The notes under the pieces: generated by a model | Database searches by the model: none | The model's input: the letters and a program-made list of their open reading frames with translations, nothing else | Told to the model about the DNA's origin: nothing | Position numbers and translations under genes: made by a program | Part shown: one piece after another, positions 6,439 through 13,866 of the stretch | How positions within the stretch are numbered: the first letter of the stretch is position 1 | Layout: every line of letters begins with the position of its first letter | From: Betaproteobacteria bacterium | GTDB lineage: Bacteria; Pseudomonadota; Gammaproteobacteria; Burkholderiales; Burkholderiaceae_C | DNA: 17,573 bases | NCBI GenBank assembly: GCA_009922295.1 | Contig: RFWA01000015.1 | Coordinates: 1-17,573, forward strand | Direction: 5' to 3'

Positions 6439-7292
6439 TCTCGCAATTTTTACGCCCTTGGGCACTGGCCTTTGCCCTGCTGGGCGCTGCTGCGGCTCCA
6501 TCTACCGCGATGGCGCAACAGGCCAGTTATAGCTTTTCACCGGTCCCGCAATATGGCATCGGGCTGACGGCCAGTTACTGGAACCCCATTCTGGAGTATG
6601 TTTCCGCGAAAAGCGGCGTCAAGCTGAACCTGAAGATCAGCCGCACCTCGGCCGACACCACTGCCTTTGTGCTGGCGCGCGAGGTTGACTTTATCTTCAG
6701 CAACCACCTGTTCAGCCCCGAACGTGATGGCCTGGGCTGGAAAGTGTTTGGTCGGCGCCAGATGCCGCTGCTGTTTTCCCAGATCGTGGTGCCGGCGGAC
6801 TCGCCCATCACCGATTTGGTGCAGCTCTCAGGGCGGGAGGTGGCCTTTGCCGGCCCTGAAGCGTTTCTGATTTACAAGGTCAATTACGCTCACCTGCTGT
6901 CCAAGAACATTGATGTGAAGGTGGTGTTTTCGGGCAATGCCGACGCCGCTCTAGCCCAGCTCTTTAGCGGCAAGGTGGCGGCTGCAGGCGGTCAATCGCA
7001 GTTGCTGGAGGGCTATGCCCGGCGTGAAAACCGCAAGTTTCGGGTTTTGTGGAGTTCCGAGGGCTTTCAAGATCTGGCCCTGATGGCGTCAAGCAAAGTG
7101 CCGGACAAAGACCTAAAAGCGGTGGCCAACGCGTTTTTCGAGATGGCCAAAGACCCGCGCGGGCGAGAGATATTGCACCAAGGGTCCAAGGAGGTCGGGT
7201 TACCAATAGATGCCATTTTTGTGGCCGCCAGCGCCGCAGACTATGCGTCGTACCGCCGGTTTTTCCAGACCGCGCCCCAGTCCCTGCACTAG
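6435..7292 (+). CDS. PhnD/SsuA-type periplasmic substrate-binding protein
   Basis: A 285-residue exported protein with a clear Sec signal peptide (RPWALAFALLGAAAAPSTAMA, cleavage near residue 27). The mature part has the pattern of the phosphate/phosphite/phosphonate-binding family: FSPVPQYGIGLTASYWNPILEYVSAKSGV at the start, then VDFIFSNHLF, VVPADSPITDLVQLSGREVAFAGPEAF and VVFSGNADAALAQLFSGKVAAAGG. The first lobe, hinge and second lobe are all present. The start is ATG at 6435, with AAGGA at 6421-6425 and 9-nt spacing; an upstream in-frame start at 6405 would place charged and polar residues before the signal. No permease or ATPase is nearby. The histidine kinase begins 22 bp downstream, so the protein more likely presents a ligand to that sensor than feeds a transporter. 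The ligand is unknown. Confidence 0.85.
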   Translation: MISQFLRPWALAFALLGAAAAPSTAMAQQASYSFSPVPQYGIGLTASYWNPILEYVSAKSGVKLNLKISRTSADTTAFVLAREVDFIFSNHLFSPERDGLGWKVFGRRQMPLLFSQIVVPADSPITDLVQLSGREVAFAGPEAFLIYKVNYAHLLSKNIDVKVVFSGNADAALAQLFSGKVAAAGGQSQLLEGYARRENRKFRVLWSSEGFQDLALMASSKVPDKDLKAVANAFFEMAKDPRGREILHQGSKEVGLPIDAIFVAASAADYASYRRFFQTAPQSLH

Positions 7293-7313
7293 CCCGCCTA
7301 GCGCCGGCGCCCC

Positions 7314-10300
7314 ATGACCCCCATTCTTCGCCTGCTGCCCAAGACGCTGGTTGCGCGGGTGTTTGGCTTGTACTTCTTGGTGCTGCTGCTGTTGCTGACG
7401 ACCGGGCTTGGCTTGTTTTACCGCTACCAATTTGCCAAGCAGATTGACGGCCAGCGTGAGAGCAGCCGAATGATGCTGGAGGTGGCAGCGCTGACTGTGG
7501 CGGACAGTGCGGTCATTGGTGATTACGACACCATCAACCGAACATTACAGCGTATCGTTCACGCCAGCACATTGGAAAAGGCCGAGTTCATCGATGTCCG
7601 CGGTGGCAAGCTCACAGTGAGCCACGACCATAACCACGACCACGAGATTCCTGCGCCTGGATGGCTGATCCATCTCGTCGCGGAGCGCTTGGGTGATGCG
7701 AATGAGGTGATTCGCATCGGTGGTACCGACTACGGCGTGCTGCGCCTGAAGTTCGCCACGGACGCGATCGCTGCCGAGTTGTGGCAACTGATTCTTTTGT
7801 CGTTCGCGGTGGCGACGGGATTTTTGCTGATCGGCTCGGCCATGATCCAGGTGCCCCTGAGACGCTGGCTGGGCAACTTTGACAGGGTGCGTCTGCGCGA
7901 GTCCGATATCCTGTCCGGCGCCATCGCAGTCAACGCGCTGCTAGACCGCGATGCGCCGGAGGAAATCCGCAGCACCTTTGACATTCTCAATCGGGCAGCC
8001 AACCGGCTCTCGGGCCAGCGCGCCGAAGCCAGTGTGACCTTGAGCGCCATCAACGATGGGGTGCTGTCCACCGACGCAGACTACAGGGTGCGCTACGCCA
8101 ACCCCGCCGCGCTGCGCCTGCTGGGGCGTCATGACGAATCGCTCGTCGGGCAGGATATCCGCGACCTCGTGCCGGCGGCCTTTTTTGTCGGTCAGACCCC
8201 GGAAGATTGGGCTGCACACCAGATTGGCCTGGCGCAGGCCGATGGCGTTCGGGTCATTTTGGAGACCAGCCTTTCGGCGCTGCCTGAGCTTGGCCAGGAC
8301 CGGCCGGGCTTCGTGCTGACCTTCCGGGATGTGACCCAACAGCAAGCCTTGAACCATCGCCTGCGCGACGAGCTCGACACCCGTCAGCGAGCCCTGGAGT
8401 CACTGCGCCAGGTGCTCAGCACCTTCCAGGGCGCGGCACACACCGCAGCGGCGTCGCGGGACGATCTTGACGCACTGGTGAACCAGGTGCTGGCGTTGGT
8501 GCGGGAGCGCGAGCAGGGACGGCTGGAGCTGACCAACCAGAAATTCGCGCTCGATGAGCATGCCATCGTGAGCATCACCGACACCCAGGGCAACATCACC
8601 TACGCCAACGATCGGTTCTGCGCCATCAGCGGGTTCGCGCGGGAGGAACTGCTGGGCCTTAACCACCGGGTCATCAATGGCAGCTACCACCCGCCGGCGT
8701 TTTTCCAGCACTTGTGGCAGACCATTGAGCAGGGCCAGGTCTGGCGTGGCGACATCAAGAACCGACACAAGGACGGGAGCGAGTATTGGGTCAGCGCCAC
8801 CATCGTGCCGCTGCTCGGGCCGTCCGGTCGGCCTGAGCAGTACATCGCCATTCGGACCGACATCACCCAGAGTAAGGCGATCGAAGCTCAGCTTGAAGAG
8901 CAGCTGCGTTTTGTCGAGGTGCTGCTGGAAGCGACACCGACCGCCCTGTACTTGAAAGACCGCAGCGGGCGCTTCATTCGCGTGAATCGGGCCTTTGAAG
9001 AGCTACTGGGGGTCGATCGATCGCAGTGGGTGGGCCGAAGTTCGGCTGAGTTGGGCGGCGATGATGTCCTGATGGTCGACCCGGAACGGGACCGGCAGCT
9101 GTTCGAGACCGGCGTGGCCCAGACCTTTGAGGCCAGCTTTATCCACCGTCCGACCGGCGAGACGCGTCAAGGCCTGTTTCGCAAGGCGCCAATCACCAAT
9201 GCGTCGGGCGACGTCACCGGCTTGGTCGCCAATATTGTCGACATCACCGATCGCACCGAGATGGAGCTTGCGTTGCGCCGGGCCACCCGCCATGCCCAGG
9301 CCGCCAACAGCGCCAAAAGTGAGTTTCTGGCCAACATGAGCCACGAAATCAGAACGCCCATGAACGGCGTGATCGGTATGACCGACCTGGCCCTTGAAAC
9401 TGATCTCGACGAGGTACAACGGGAGTACCTGGAGGTCGTCAAGACCTCGGCCCAGTCCTTGATGGTGATCTTGAACGACATCCTTGATTTCTCCAAGATT
9501 GAAGCTGGCCGGCTGGATATTGAATCGGTGGTCTTCAATTTGGCTGGACTGATGACCGATACCTTGAAGGCGCTGCGCCCGCGCGCGGCGCAAAAAGGCC
9601 TGTCATTGGAGCTTGAACTCGGCGCGGCATTGCCGCGGCAGGTGCGCTCCGACCCGGGCCGCCTGCGCCAGATCCTGACCAATCTGTGCGACAACGCGAT
9701 CAAGTTCACAACCAAGGGACAGGTTGTGATCAGGCTCGATGGCTCTCCGGCCCGGGAGGGCGCCTGGACCCTGCACATGTCGGTGCAGGACAGTGGCATC
9801 GGCATCGACCCGGAAAAACAGCAGCGGATTTTTGAGGCCTTCAGCCAAGCGGACAGCTCAACCACACGGCGCTTTGGTGGCACCGGGCTGGGCCTGACCA
9901 TCTGCAGCCGGCTGGCCAACCTGATGGGTGGGCGCATCTGGCTCGAAAGCCAGCCCGGCCAGGGCAGTACCTTCCACGTCGCCATTCAGGCGCAGGTGGT
10001 GGCTGGCTCGGACCGCTCTGCCGCAACACCCGAGGTTGGTGCCGAGGCCAGCCGCCCCCCCATGCGTAGCCTACGAGTGCTGTTGGCCGAGGACAACCCC
10101 GTCAATCAGCTGGTGGCGACCACCATGCTCAAGAAGTGGGGGCATACCGTGGTGACCGCCGAGAACGGCCAGCAGGCGCTCGACCTATTTGTTCAACACC
10201 CCTGGGACTTGGTGTTGATGGATGTCCAAATGCCGGTGATGGGCGGCCTGGAAGCCACTCAGCTGATTCGCAGCCAGGAACCGGCCGGGACCCACACGCC

Positions 10301-10445
10301 CATCATCGCCATGACCGCCAATGCCATGGCCTCAGACCGCCTGGTCTGCCTCGAGGCTGGTATGGACGAGCACTTGGCCAAACCCTTCACCGCCGCCACG
10401 CTCAAGGCCTTACTGGAACGGTTTGGGGACCAAACCGCCGCATAA
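7314..10445 (+). CDS. Hybrid sensor histidine kinase with three PAS domains and receiver
   Basis: A 1043-residue inner-membrane sensor. Order: transmembrane helix at about 12-34; periplasmic domain about 35-155 with a histidine-rich HDHNHDH at 104-110; second helix about 157-178; HAMP-like segment about 180-235; PAS1 about 240-345; coiled-coil linker about 345-410; PAS2 about 410-520 (DTQGNITYANDRFCAISGF); PAS3 about 530-645 (LKDRSGRFIRVNRAFEELLG). HisKA follows with phosphoacceptor His677 in MSHEIRTPMNGV. The ATPase domain has DNAIKFT, DSGIGID and GTGLGLTIC. The C-terminal receiver (about 915-1035) has acidic residues in LLAEDN, phosphoacceptor Asp970 in LMDVQMPVMGG and the KP pair of LAKPF. 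No HPt domain or separate response regulator is encoded nearby, so the output is unknown. The ATG at 7314 has only a weak Shine-Dalgarno; the 22-bp gap to the binding protein implies one transcript. Confidence 0.95.
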   Translation: MTPILRLLPKTLVARVFGLYFLVLLLLLTTGLGLFYRYQFAKQIDGQRESSRMMLEVAALTVADSAVIGDYDTINRTLQRIVHASTLEKAEFIDVRGGKLTVSHDHNHDHEIPAPGWLIHLVAERLGDANEVIRIGGTDYGVLRLKFATDAIAAELWQLILLSFAVATGFLLIGSAMIQVPLRRWLGNFDRVRLRESDILSGAIAVNALLDRDAPEEIRSTFDILNRAANRLSGQRAEASVTLSAINDGVLSTDADYRVRYANPAALRLLGRHDESLVGQDIRDLVPAAFFVGQTPEDWAAHQIGLAQADGVRVILETSLSALPELGQDRPGFVLTFRDVTQQQALNHRLRDELDTRQRALESLRQVLSTFQGAAHTAAASRDDLDALVNQVLALVREREQGRLELTNQKFALDEHAIVSITDTQGNITYANDRFCAISGFAREELLGLNHRVINGSYHPPAFFQHLWQTIEQGQVWRGDIKNRHKDGSEYWVSATIVPLLGPSGRPEQYIAIRTDITQSKAIEAQLEEQLRFVEVLLEATPTALYLKDRSGRFIRVNRAFEELLGVDRSQWVGRSSAELGGDDVLMVDPERDRQLFETGVAQTFEASFIHRPTGETRQGLFRKAPITNASGDVTGLVANIVDITDRTEMELALRRATRHAQAANSAKSEFLANMSHEIRTPMNGVIGMTDLALETDLDEVQREYLEVVKTSAQSLMVILNDILDFSKIEAGRLDIESVVFNLAGLMTDTLKALRPRAAQKGLSLELELGAALPRQVRSDPGRLRQILTNLCDNAIKFTTKGQVVIRLDGSPAREGAWTLHMSVQDSGIGIDPEKQQRIFEAFSQADSSTTRRFGGTGLGLTICSRLANLMGGRIWLESQPGQGSTFHVAIQAQVVAGSDRSAATPEVGAEASRPPMRSLRVLLAEDNPVNQLVATTMLKKWGHTVVTAENGQQALDLFVQHPWDLVLMDVQMPVMGGLEATQLIRSQEPAGTHTPIIAMTANAMASDRLVCLEAGMDEHLAKPFTAATLKALLERFGDQTAA

Positions 10446-10454
10446 CCGGACTGT

Positions 10455-10484
10455 GGGGCTTTGGTCAGCCCCTGGGCCTAGAAT
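10455..10484 (+). promoter_or_regulatory. GC hairpin then candidate -10 (TAGAAT) before xseB
   Basis: GGGGCT (10455-10460) can pair with AGCCCC (10467-10472) around a 6-nt loop just after the kinase stop, but no T-run follows, so it is at best a weak terminator. TAGAAT at 10479-10484 resembles a sigma-70 -10 placed about 34 bp before the xseB start. No clear -35 is seen. Confidence 0.3.
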
Positions 10485-10517
10485 GATCGCCTGACTTTTT
10501 GTTTGATCTGTTTTGCC

Positions 10518-10754
10518 ATGGCTAAAGCCCCCACCGTCCCGCCCCCTTTGCCTGCCAGCTACGAAGCAGCCCTGGCTGAGCTGGAGCAGTTATTGGCGCG
10601 GCTCGAGTCGGGTGAACTGCCCTTGGAGCAACTGTTGTCGGGCTACCAACGCGGCGCAAGCTTATTGAGCTTCTGCCGCGAACGCCTGGAGGCGGTCGAA
10701 GGCCAGATCAAGGTGCTGGACCAAGGCGCCCTCAAAACCTGGACGGCCGAATGA
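10518..10754 (+). CDS. xseB: Exodeoxyribonuclease VII small subunit
   Basis: A 78-residue protein with the whole XseB signature: SYEAALAELEQLLARLESGELPLEQLLSGYQRGASLLSFCRERLEAVEGQI, a two-helix coiled coil of the normal family length. Several copies bind one XseA to form the enzyme that degrades single-stranded DNA to oligonucleotides in repair. The ATG at 10518 was chosen over an in-frame start 15 bp upstream because MAKAPTVPPPLPASYEAAL matches the family start. The stop overlaps the ispA start by four bases (ATGA). Placement beside ispA and dxs is a common proteobacterial arrangement. xseA is not in this window. Confidence 0.95.
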   Translation: MAKAPTVPPPLPASYEAALAELEQLLARLESGELPLEQLLSGYQRGASLLSFCRERLEAVEGQIKVLDQGALKTWTAE

Positions 10755-11713
10755 GCCTCCCCGCACTGTTCGACTTGGCGGGCTGGAGCGCTGCTCATCA
10801 GATCGTGGTGGAGCAGGCACTGGCGCGTTGGGTCAGCGTCCAGGGTGTTGCCACAGCCACAGCCACTGCCACTGCCGGGCCGCCGGCTGCGCTGATAGAG
10901 TCCATGCGCTATGCGGTTCTGGATGGCGGCAAACGGCTGCGCCCTCTGCTGGTGCTGGCAGCTGCCGAGGCGGTCAGTGCCGGTCACCCTGCCCCGACGT
11001 CATCGGTCGCGGACGAGAGCGCCCTGCGTGCGGCCTGCGCGGTCGAACTGATCCACGCTTATTCCCTGGTGCACGACGACATGCCCTGCATGGACAACGA
11101 TGTGCTGAGGCGCGGTAAGCCTACCGTGCATGTCAAGTTTGGTGAGGCTAGCGCGCTGCTTGCGGGTGACGCCTTGCAGGCACTGGCCTTTGAGTTGCTG
11201 ACCCCTGACGAGACCCGGGTGCCTGCTTTTAGGCAGGCGCGCCTGTGCCGCTTGCTGGCAAGGGCTGCCGGCTGCGCTGGCATGGCGGGTGGCCAGGCGA
11301 TCGACTTGGCCAGTGTCGGCTTAGCCTTGAATGAGCGTCAGTTGCGGGAAATGCACCAGCTCAAGACGGGCGCCCTGTTGCAAGCCAGCGTCATGATGGG
11401 TGCCGCTTGCGGCACGCTGCCAGCCGCCGCCGAACAGGCACTGGCGCGCTTTGGCGAGGCGCTGGGCTTGGCTTTTCAGGTGGTGGACGATATTTTGGAC
11501 GTCACCGCCGACTCCGCCACCTTGGGCAAGACCGCCGGCAAGGACGCCGACCAGAATAAGCCCACCTACGTGTCGGTGCTCGGGCTTGCGCCCGCTCAGG
11601 CCCACGCCCAGGCCTTGCTGGCCCAGGCCCTGGGGGCACTCAAAGACAGCGGCTTGCCGGATACCCGGGCCCTGCAAGGCTTGGCCGAGATGGTGCTGAG
11701 CCGAACCCACTGA
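10751..11713 (+). CDS. ispA: Farnesyl diphosphate synthase (geranyltranstransferase)
   Basis: A 320-residue trans-prenyltransferase that condenses isopentenyl diphosphate with dimethylallyl and geranyl diphosphate to give farnesyl diphosphate, the precursor of ubiquinone side chains and undecaprenyl carriers. Visible motifs: GGKRLRPLLVLAA (about 59-71), the first aspartate-rich motif SLVHDDMPCMDND starting at Asp109, GGQAIDL, KTGALL, and the second aspartate-rich motif FQVVDDILD at 246-250, followed by LGKTAGKD. The length is slightly above the usual ~300 because of an N-terminal insert of alternating Ala and Thr (residues 34-42) encoded by hexamer repeats, and a Pro/Ser-rich stretch near 80. 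It is coupled to xseB by an ATGA overlap and followed by dxs after 107 bp. Confidence 0.96.
   Translation: MSLPALFDLAGWSAAHQIVVEQALARWVSVQGVATATATATAGPPAALIESMRYAVLDGGKRLRPLLVLAAAEAVSAGHPAPTSSVADESALRAACAVELIHAYSLVHDDMPCMDNDVLRRGKPTVHVKFGEASALLAGDALQALAFELLTPDETRVPAFRQARLCRLLARAAGCAGMAGGQAIDLASVGLALNERQLREMHQLKTGALLQASVMMGAACGTLPAAAEQALARFGEALGLAFQVVDDILDVTADSATLGKTAGKDADQNKPTYVSVLGLAPAQAHAQALLAQALGALKDSGLPDTRALQGLAEMVLSRTH
10850..10876 (+). repeat. Hexamer microsatellite GCCAC(A/T), about 4.5 copies, inside ispA
   Basis: Two GCCACA units, two GCCACT units and a final GCC run in tandem, encoding alternating Ala and Thr at ispA residues 34-42. Units of six bases change length without shifting frame. 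Confidence 0.9.
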
Positions 11714-11759
11714 TGGCGCCACTCCATTGACCTATGGCACGGACAGATCTCTTGTTTTT

Positions 11760-11818
11760 AAGTCAAAATGGCTCCCAGCCCTTGTTAAATAAGCGTTGAA
11801 CGCTATTAAAAAAGTAGC
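11760..11818 (+). repeat. Dispersed ~60-bp repeat, copy B, abutting the dxs start
   Basis: This stretch is homologous along its length to 3651-3590 on the minus strand: both start AAG(T/C)CAAAAT, share an AGCCC/CCCTTG core, a central GCTA and an end in GTAGC. It fills most of the 107-bp gap between ispA and dxs and ends two bases before the dxs ATG. It is visibly richer in A and T than the flanking genes. Confidence 0.75.
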
Positions 11819-11820
11819 AT

Positions 11821-13719
11821 ATGCCGAACTCCTCCTATCCCTTGCTGCAGTCCATCAATGACCCTGCCGATCTCCGGCGGCTGCCGCGCCCGAAGCTGGA
11901 CCAATTGGCCGCCGAGTTGCGGGCATTTTTGCTGGGCAGCGTGGCCAGGACGGGTGGGCACCTCAGCTCCAACCTCGGCACGGTCGAGCTGACCATCGCG
12001 CTGCACTACGTGTTCAACACGCCTCAAGACCGCGTGGTCTGGGATGTGGGCCACCAGACTTACCCGCACAAAATTTTGACTGGGCGCCGTGACCGCATGG
12101 ACTCGCTGCGCCAATGGGGTGGCCTCAGCGGCTTTCCGCAACGCACCGAGAGCGACTATGACACTTTTGGTACGGCGCACTCCAGCACGTCCATCTCTGC
12201 GGCGTTGGGCATGGCGATGGCGGCCCACATCAAGGGCGAAGACCGATATTCAGTGGCGGTGATTGGTGACGGTGCGCTGACGGCCGGCATGGCGTTTGAG
12301 GCGCTCAACAACGCGGGCGTTGCTGACTGCAAGCTGCTGGTTGTCCTGAACGACAACGACATGAGCATCAGTCCGCCCGTTGGTGCGCTCAACCGCTACC
12401 TGGCGCAGCTGATGAGCGGGCGCTTCTACTCGGCAGCGAGGAGTGTGGGTAAAACTGTGCTCAAGGGGGCACCTCCGCTGTTGGAGCTGGCCAAACGCTT
12501 TGAGCAGCAGGCCAAGGGCATGGTGGTGCCGGCCACGCTGTTTGAAAAGTTTGGCTTTAATTACATCGGGCCCATCGACGGGCACGACCTTGACTCGCTG
12601 ATCCCCACGCTCGAGAACATCAAACACCTGAAGGGGCCGCAGTTCCTGCATGTGGTGACCAAAAAGGGGCAGGGCTACAAGCGTGCCGAAGCCGACCCGG
12701 TGGCCTACCACGGGCCGGGCAAGTTCGACCCTGCCATTGGCCTGCAAAGCCCGACCACGCCCCCCAAGCAGACCTTTACCCAGGTGTTTGGCCAGTGGCT
12801 GTGCGACATGGCGCTGAATGACCCGCGCCTGGTGGGCATCACACCAGCCATGCGCGAGGGCTCCGGCATGGTGGAGTTTGAGCGCCGCTTTCCTGAGCGC
12901 TATTTTGATGTCGGCATTGCCGAGCAGCATGCCGTCACCTTTGCCGCTGGGCTGGCCTGCGAGGGGCTCAAACCGGTGGTGGCGATTTACTCCACCTTCT
13001 TGCAGCGGGCTTACGACCAGCTGATCCATGACGTGGCGATCCAGAACCTGCCCGTGGTGTTTGCGTTGGACCGGGCCGGCCTGGTGGGGGCCGATGGCGC
13101 CACCCACGCCGGTGCTTACGACATCCCCTACCTGCGTTGCATTCCCAATGTCAGCGTGGCCTGCCCGGCTGATGAAAACGAGTGCCGGCAGCTGCTCAGC
13201 ACGGCATTTGCGCAGGAGCATCCTGTGGCCGTGCGTTACCCACGCGGCGCCGGCGCAGGGGTCGTGGTCCAGCCAGGATTGGAAACTCTGCCATTTGGCA
13301 AAGGCGAAATTCGCCGTGCCGGCACCGGTGTGGCGATTCTGGCTTTTGGCAGTCTGCTGTACCCCGCACTGCAGGCGGCACAGGCGCTGAATGCCACCGT
13401 GGTCAACATGCGCTGGGCCAAACCGCTGGATCTGAACTTGCTACTGGAGGTGGCGCGCAACCATGAGGCGCTGGTGACGGTGGAAGAGGGGGCCATCATG
13501 GGCGGGGCTGGCAGTGCCGTCGCAGAAGCGCTGCAGGCGGCCGGTCTTTCAAAACCCTTGCTGCACCTGGGTTTGCCTGACGAGTTCATCGCCCATGGCG
13601 ATCCGACCCGCCTTCTGTCGATGATTGGGCTGGACGCGCCTGGCATTCAGGCCTCGGTCGCGCAGCGGTTCGGCGCACAGTTGAACCTTGGCCCGCCGGT
13701 ACTCAAAGCCGTGGCCTGA
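11821..13719 (+). CDS. dxs: 1-deoxy-D-xylulose-5-phosphate synthase
   Basis: A 632-residue thiamine diphosphate enzyme that joins pyruvate and glyceraldehyde 3-phosphate, the first committed step of the MEP isoprenoid pathway. The start MPNSSYPLLQSINDPADLRRL is the family N-terminus. Motifs: GHLSSNLGTVELTIALHYVF (with VWDVGHQTYPHKILTGRRD), the ThDP site GDGALTAGM (about 149-157) with NDND about 30 residues on, the transketolase-like DVGIAEQHAVTFAAGLA with catalytic Glu368, DRAGLVGADGATHAGAYDI, and the C-terminal domain with RYPRG and MRWAKPLD. It supplies the substrates that IspA next door uses. No Shine-Dalgarno precedes the ATG at 11821; the upstream 20 bases are the end of the dispersed repeat (TTAAAAAAGTAGCAT). 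Confidence 0.97.
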   Translation: MPNSSYPLLQSINDPADLRRLPRPKLDQLAAELRAFLLGSVARTGGHLSSNLGTVELTIALHYVFNTPQDRVVWDVGHQTYPHKILTGRRDRMDSLRQWGGLSGFPQRTESDYDTFGTAHSSTSISAALGMAMAAHIKGEDRYSVAVIGDGALTAGMAFEALNNAGVADCKLLVVLNDNDMSISPPVGALNRYLAQLMSGRFYSAARSVGKTVLKGAPPLLELAKRFEQQAKGMVVPATLFEKFGFNYIGPIDGHDLDSLIPTLENIKHLKGPQFLHVVTKKGQGYKRAEADPVAYHGPGKFDPAIGLQSPTTPPKQTFTQVFGQWLCDMALNDPRLVGITPAMREGSGMVEFERRFPERYFDVGIAEQHAVTFAAGLACEGLKPVVAIYSTFLQRAYDQLIHDVAIQNLPVVFALDRAGLVGADGATHAGAYDIPYLRCIPNVSVACPADENECRQLLSTAFAQEHPVAVRYPRGAGAGVVVQPGLETLPFGKGEIRRAGTGVAILAFGSLLYPALQAAQALNATVVNMRWAKPLDLNLLLEVARNHEALVTVEEGAIMGGAGSAVAEALQAAGLSKPLLHLGLPDEFIAHGDPTRLLSMIGLDAPGIQASVAQRFGAQLNLGPPVLKAVA

Positions 13720-13724
13720 AGGCT

Positions 13725-13752
13725 GGCGCAAGGGTTAAGGCGCAAGGGTTAA
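13725..13752 (+). repeat. Exact 14-bp tandem duplication after dxs
   Basis: GGCGCAAGGGTTAA occurs at 13725-13738 and again at 13739-13752, starting six bases after the dxs stop. Confidence 0.95.
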
Positions 13753-13765
13753 CCCCCACCTTTTT
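13732..13765 (+). terminator. Candidate terminator after dxs
   Basis: GGGTTAA (13732-13738) in the first 14-bp copy can pair with TTAACCC (13749-13755) overlapping the end of the second, with a 10-nt loop, followed by a TTTTT run at 13761-13765. The five-base gap between stem and T-run makes it imperfect. Confidence 0.4.
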
Positions 13766-13781
13766 GCGTCGCGCAGATTCC

Positions 13782-13787
13782 TACAAT
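13782..13787 (+). promoter_or_regulatory. Candidate -10 element (TACAAT) for the TRAP binding-protein gene
   Basis: TACAAT fits the sigma-70 -10 consensus at five of six positions, 80 bp upstream of the ATG and after the dxs terminator candidate. A clear -35 is lacking. Confidence 0.35.
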
Positions 13788-13866
13788 TGAGGTTGACGCT
13801 GATTGGTCTGCGATCTGGCAGTCCCAGCAGTTTCTGTTTCTATCAACATCTACAGGAGATATTTCC

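Noticed and set aside
10850..10876. Hexamer array considered as a CRISPR-like or regulatory repeat
   Set aside because: The units are contiguous without spacers and lie in a coding frame, so it is a simple microsatellite.
12250..13221. Long minus-strand open frame opposite dxs
   Set aside because: It lies wholly antisense to an unambiguous dxs gene in GC-rich DNA where long shadow frames are expected; the translation has no recognisable domain.
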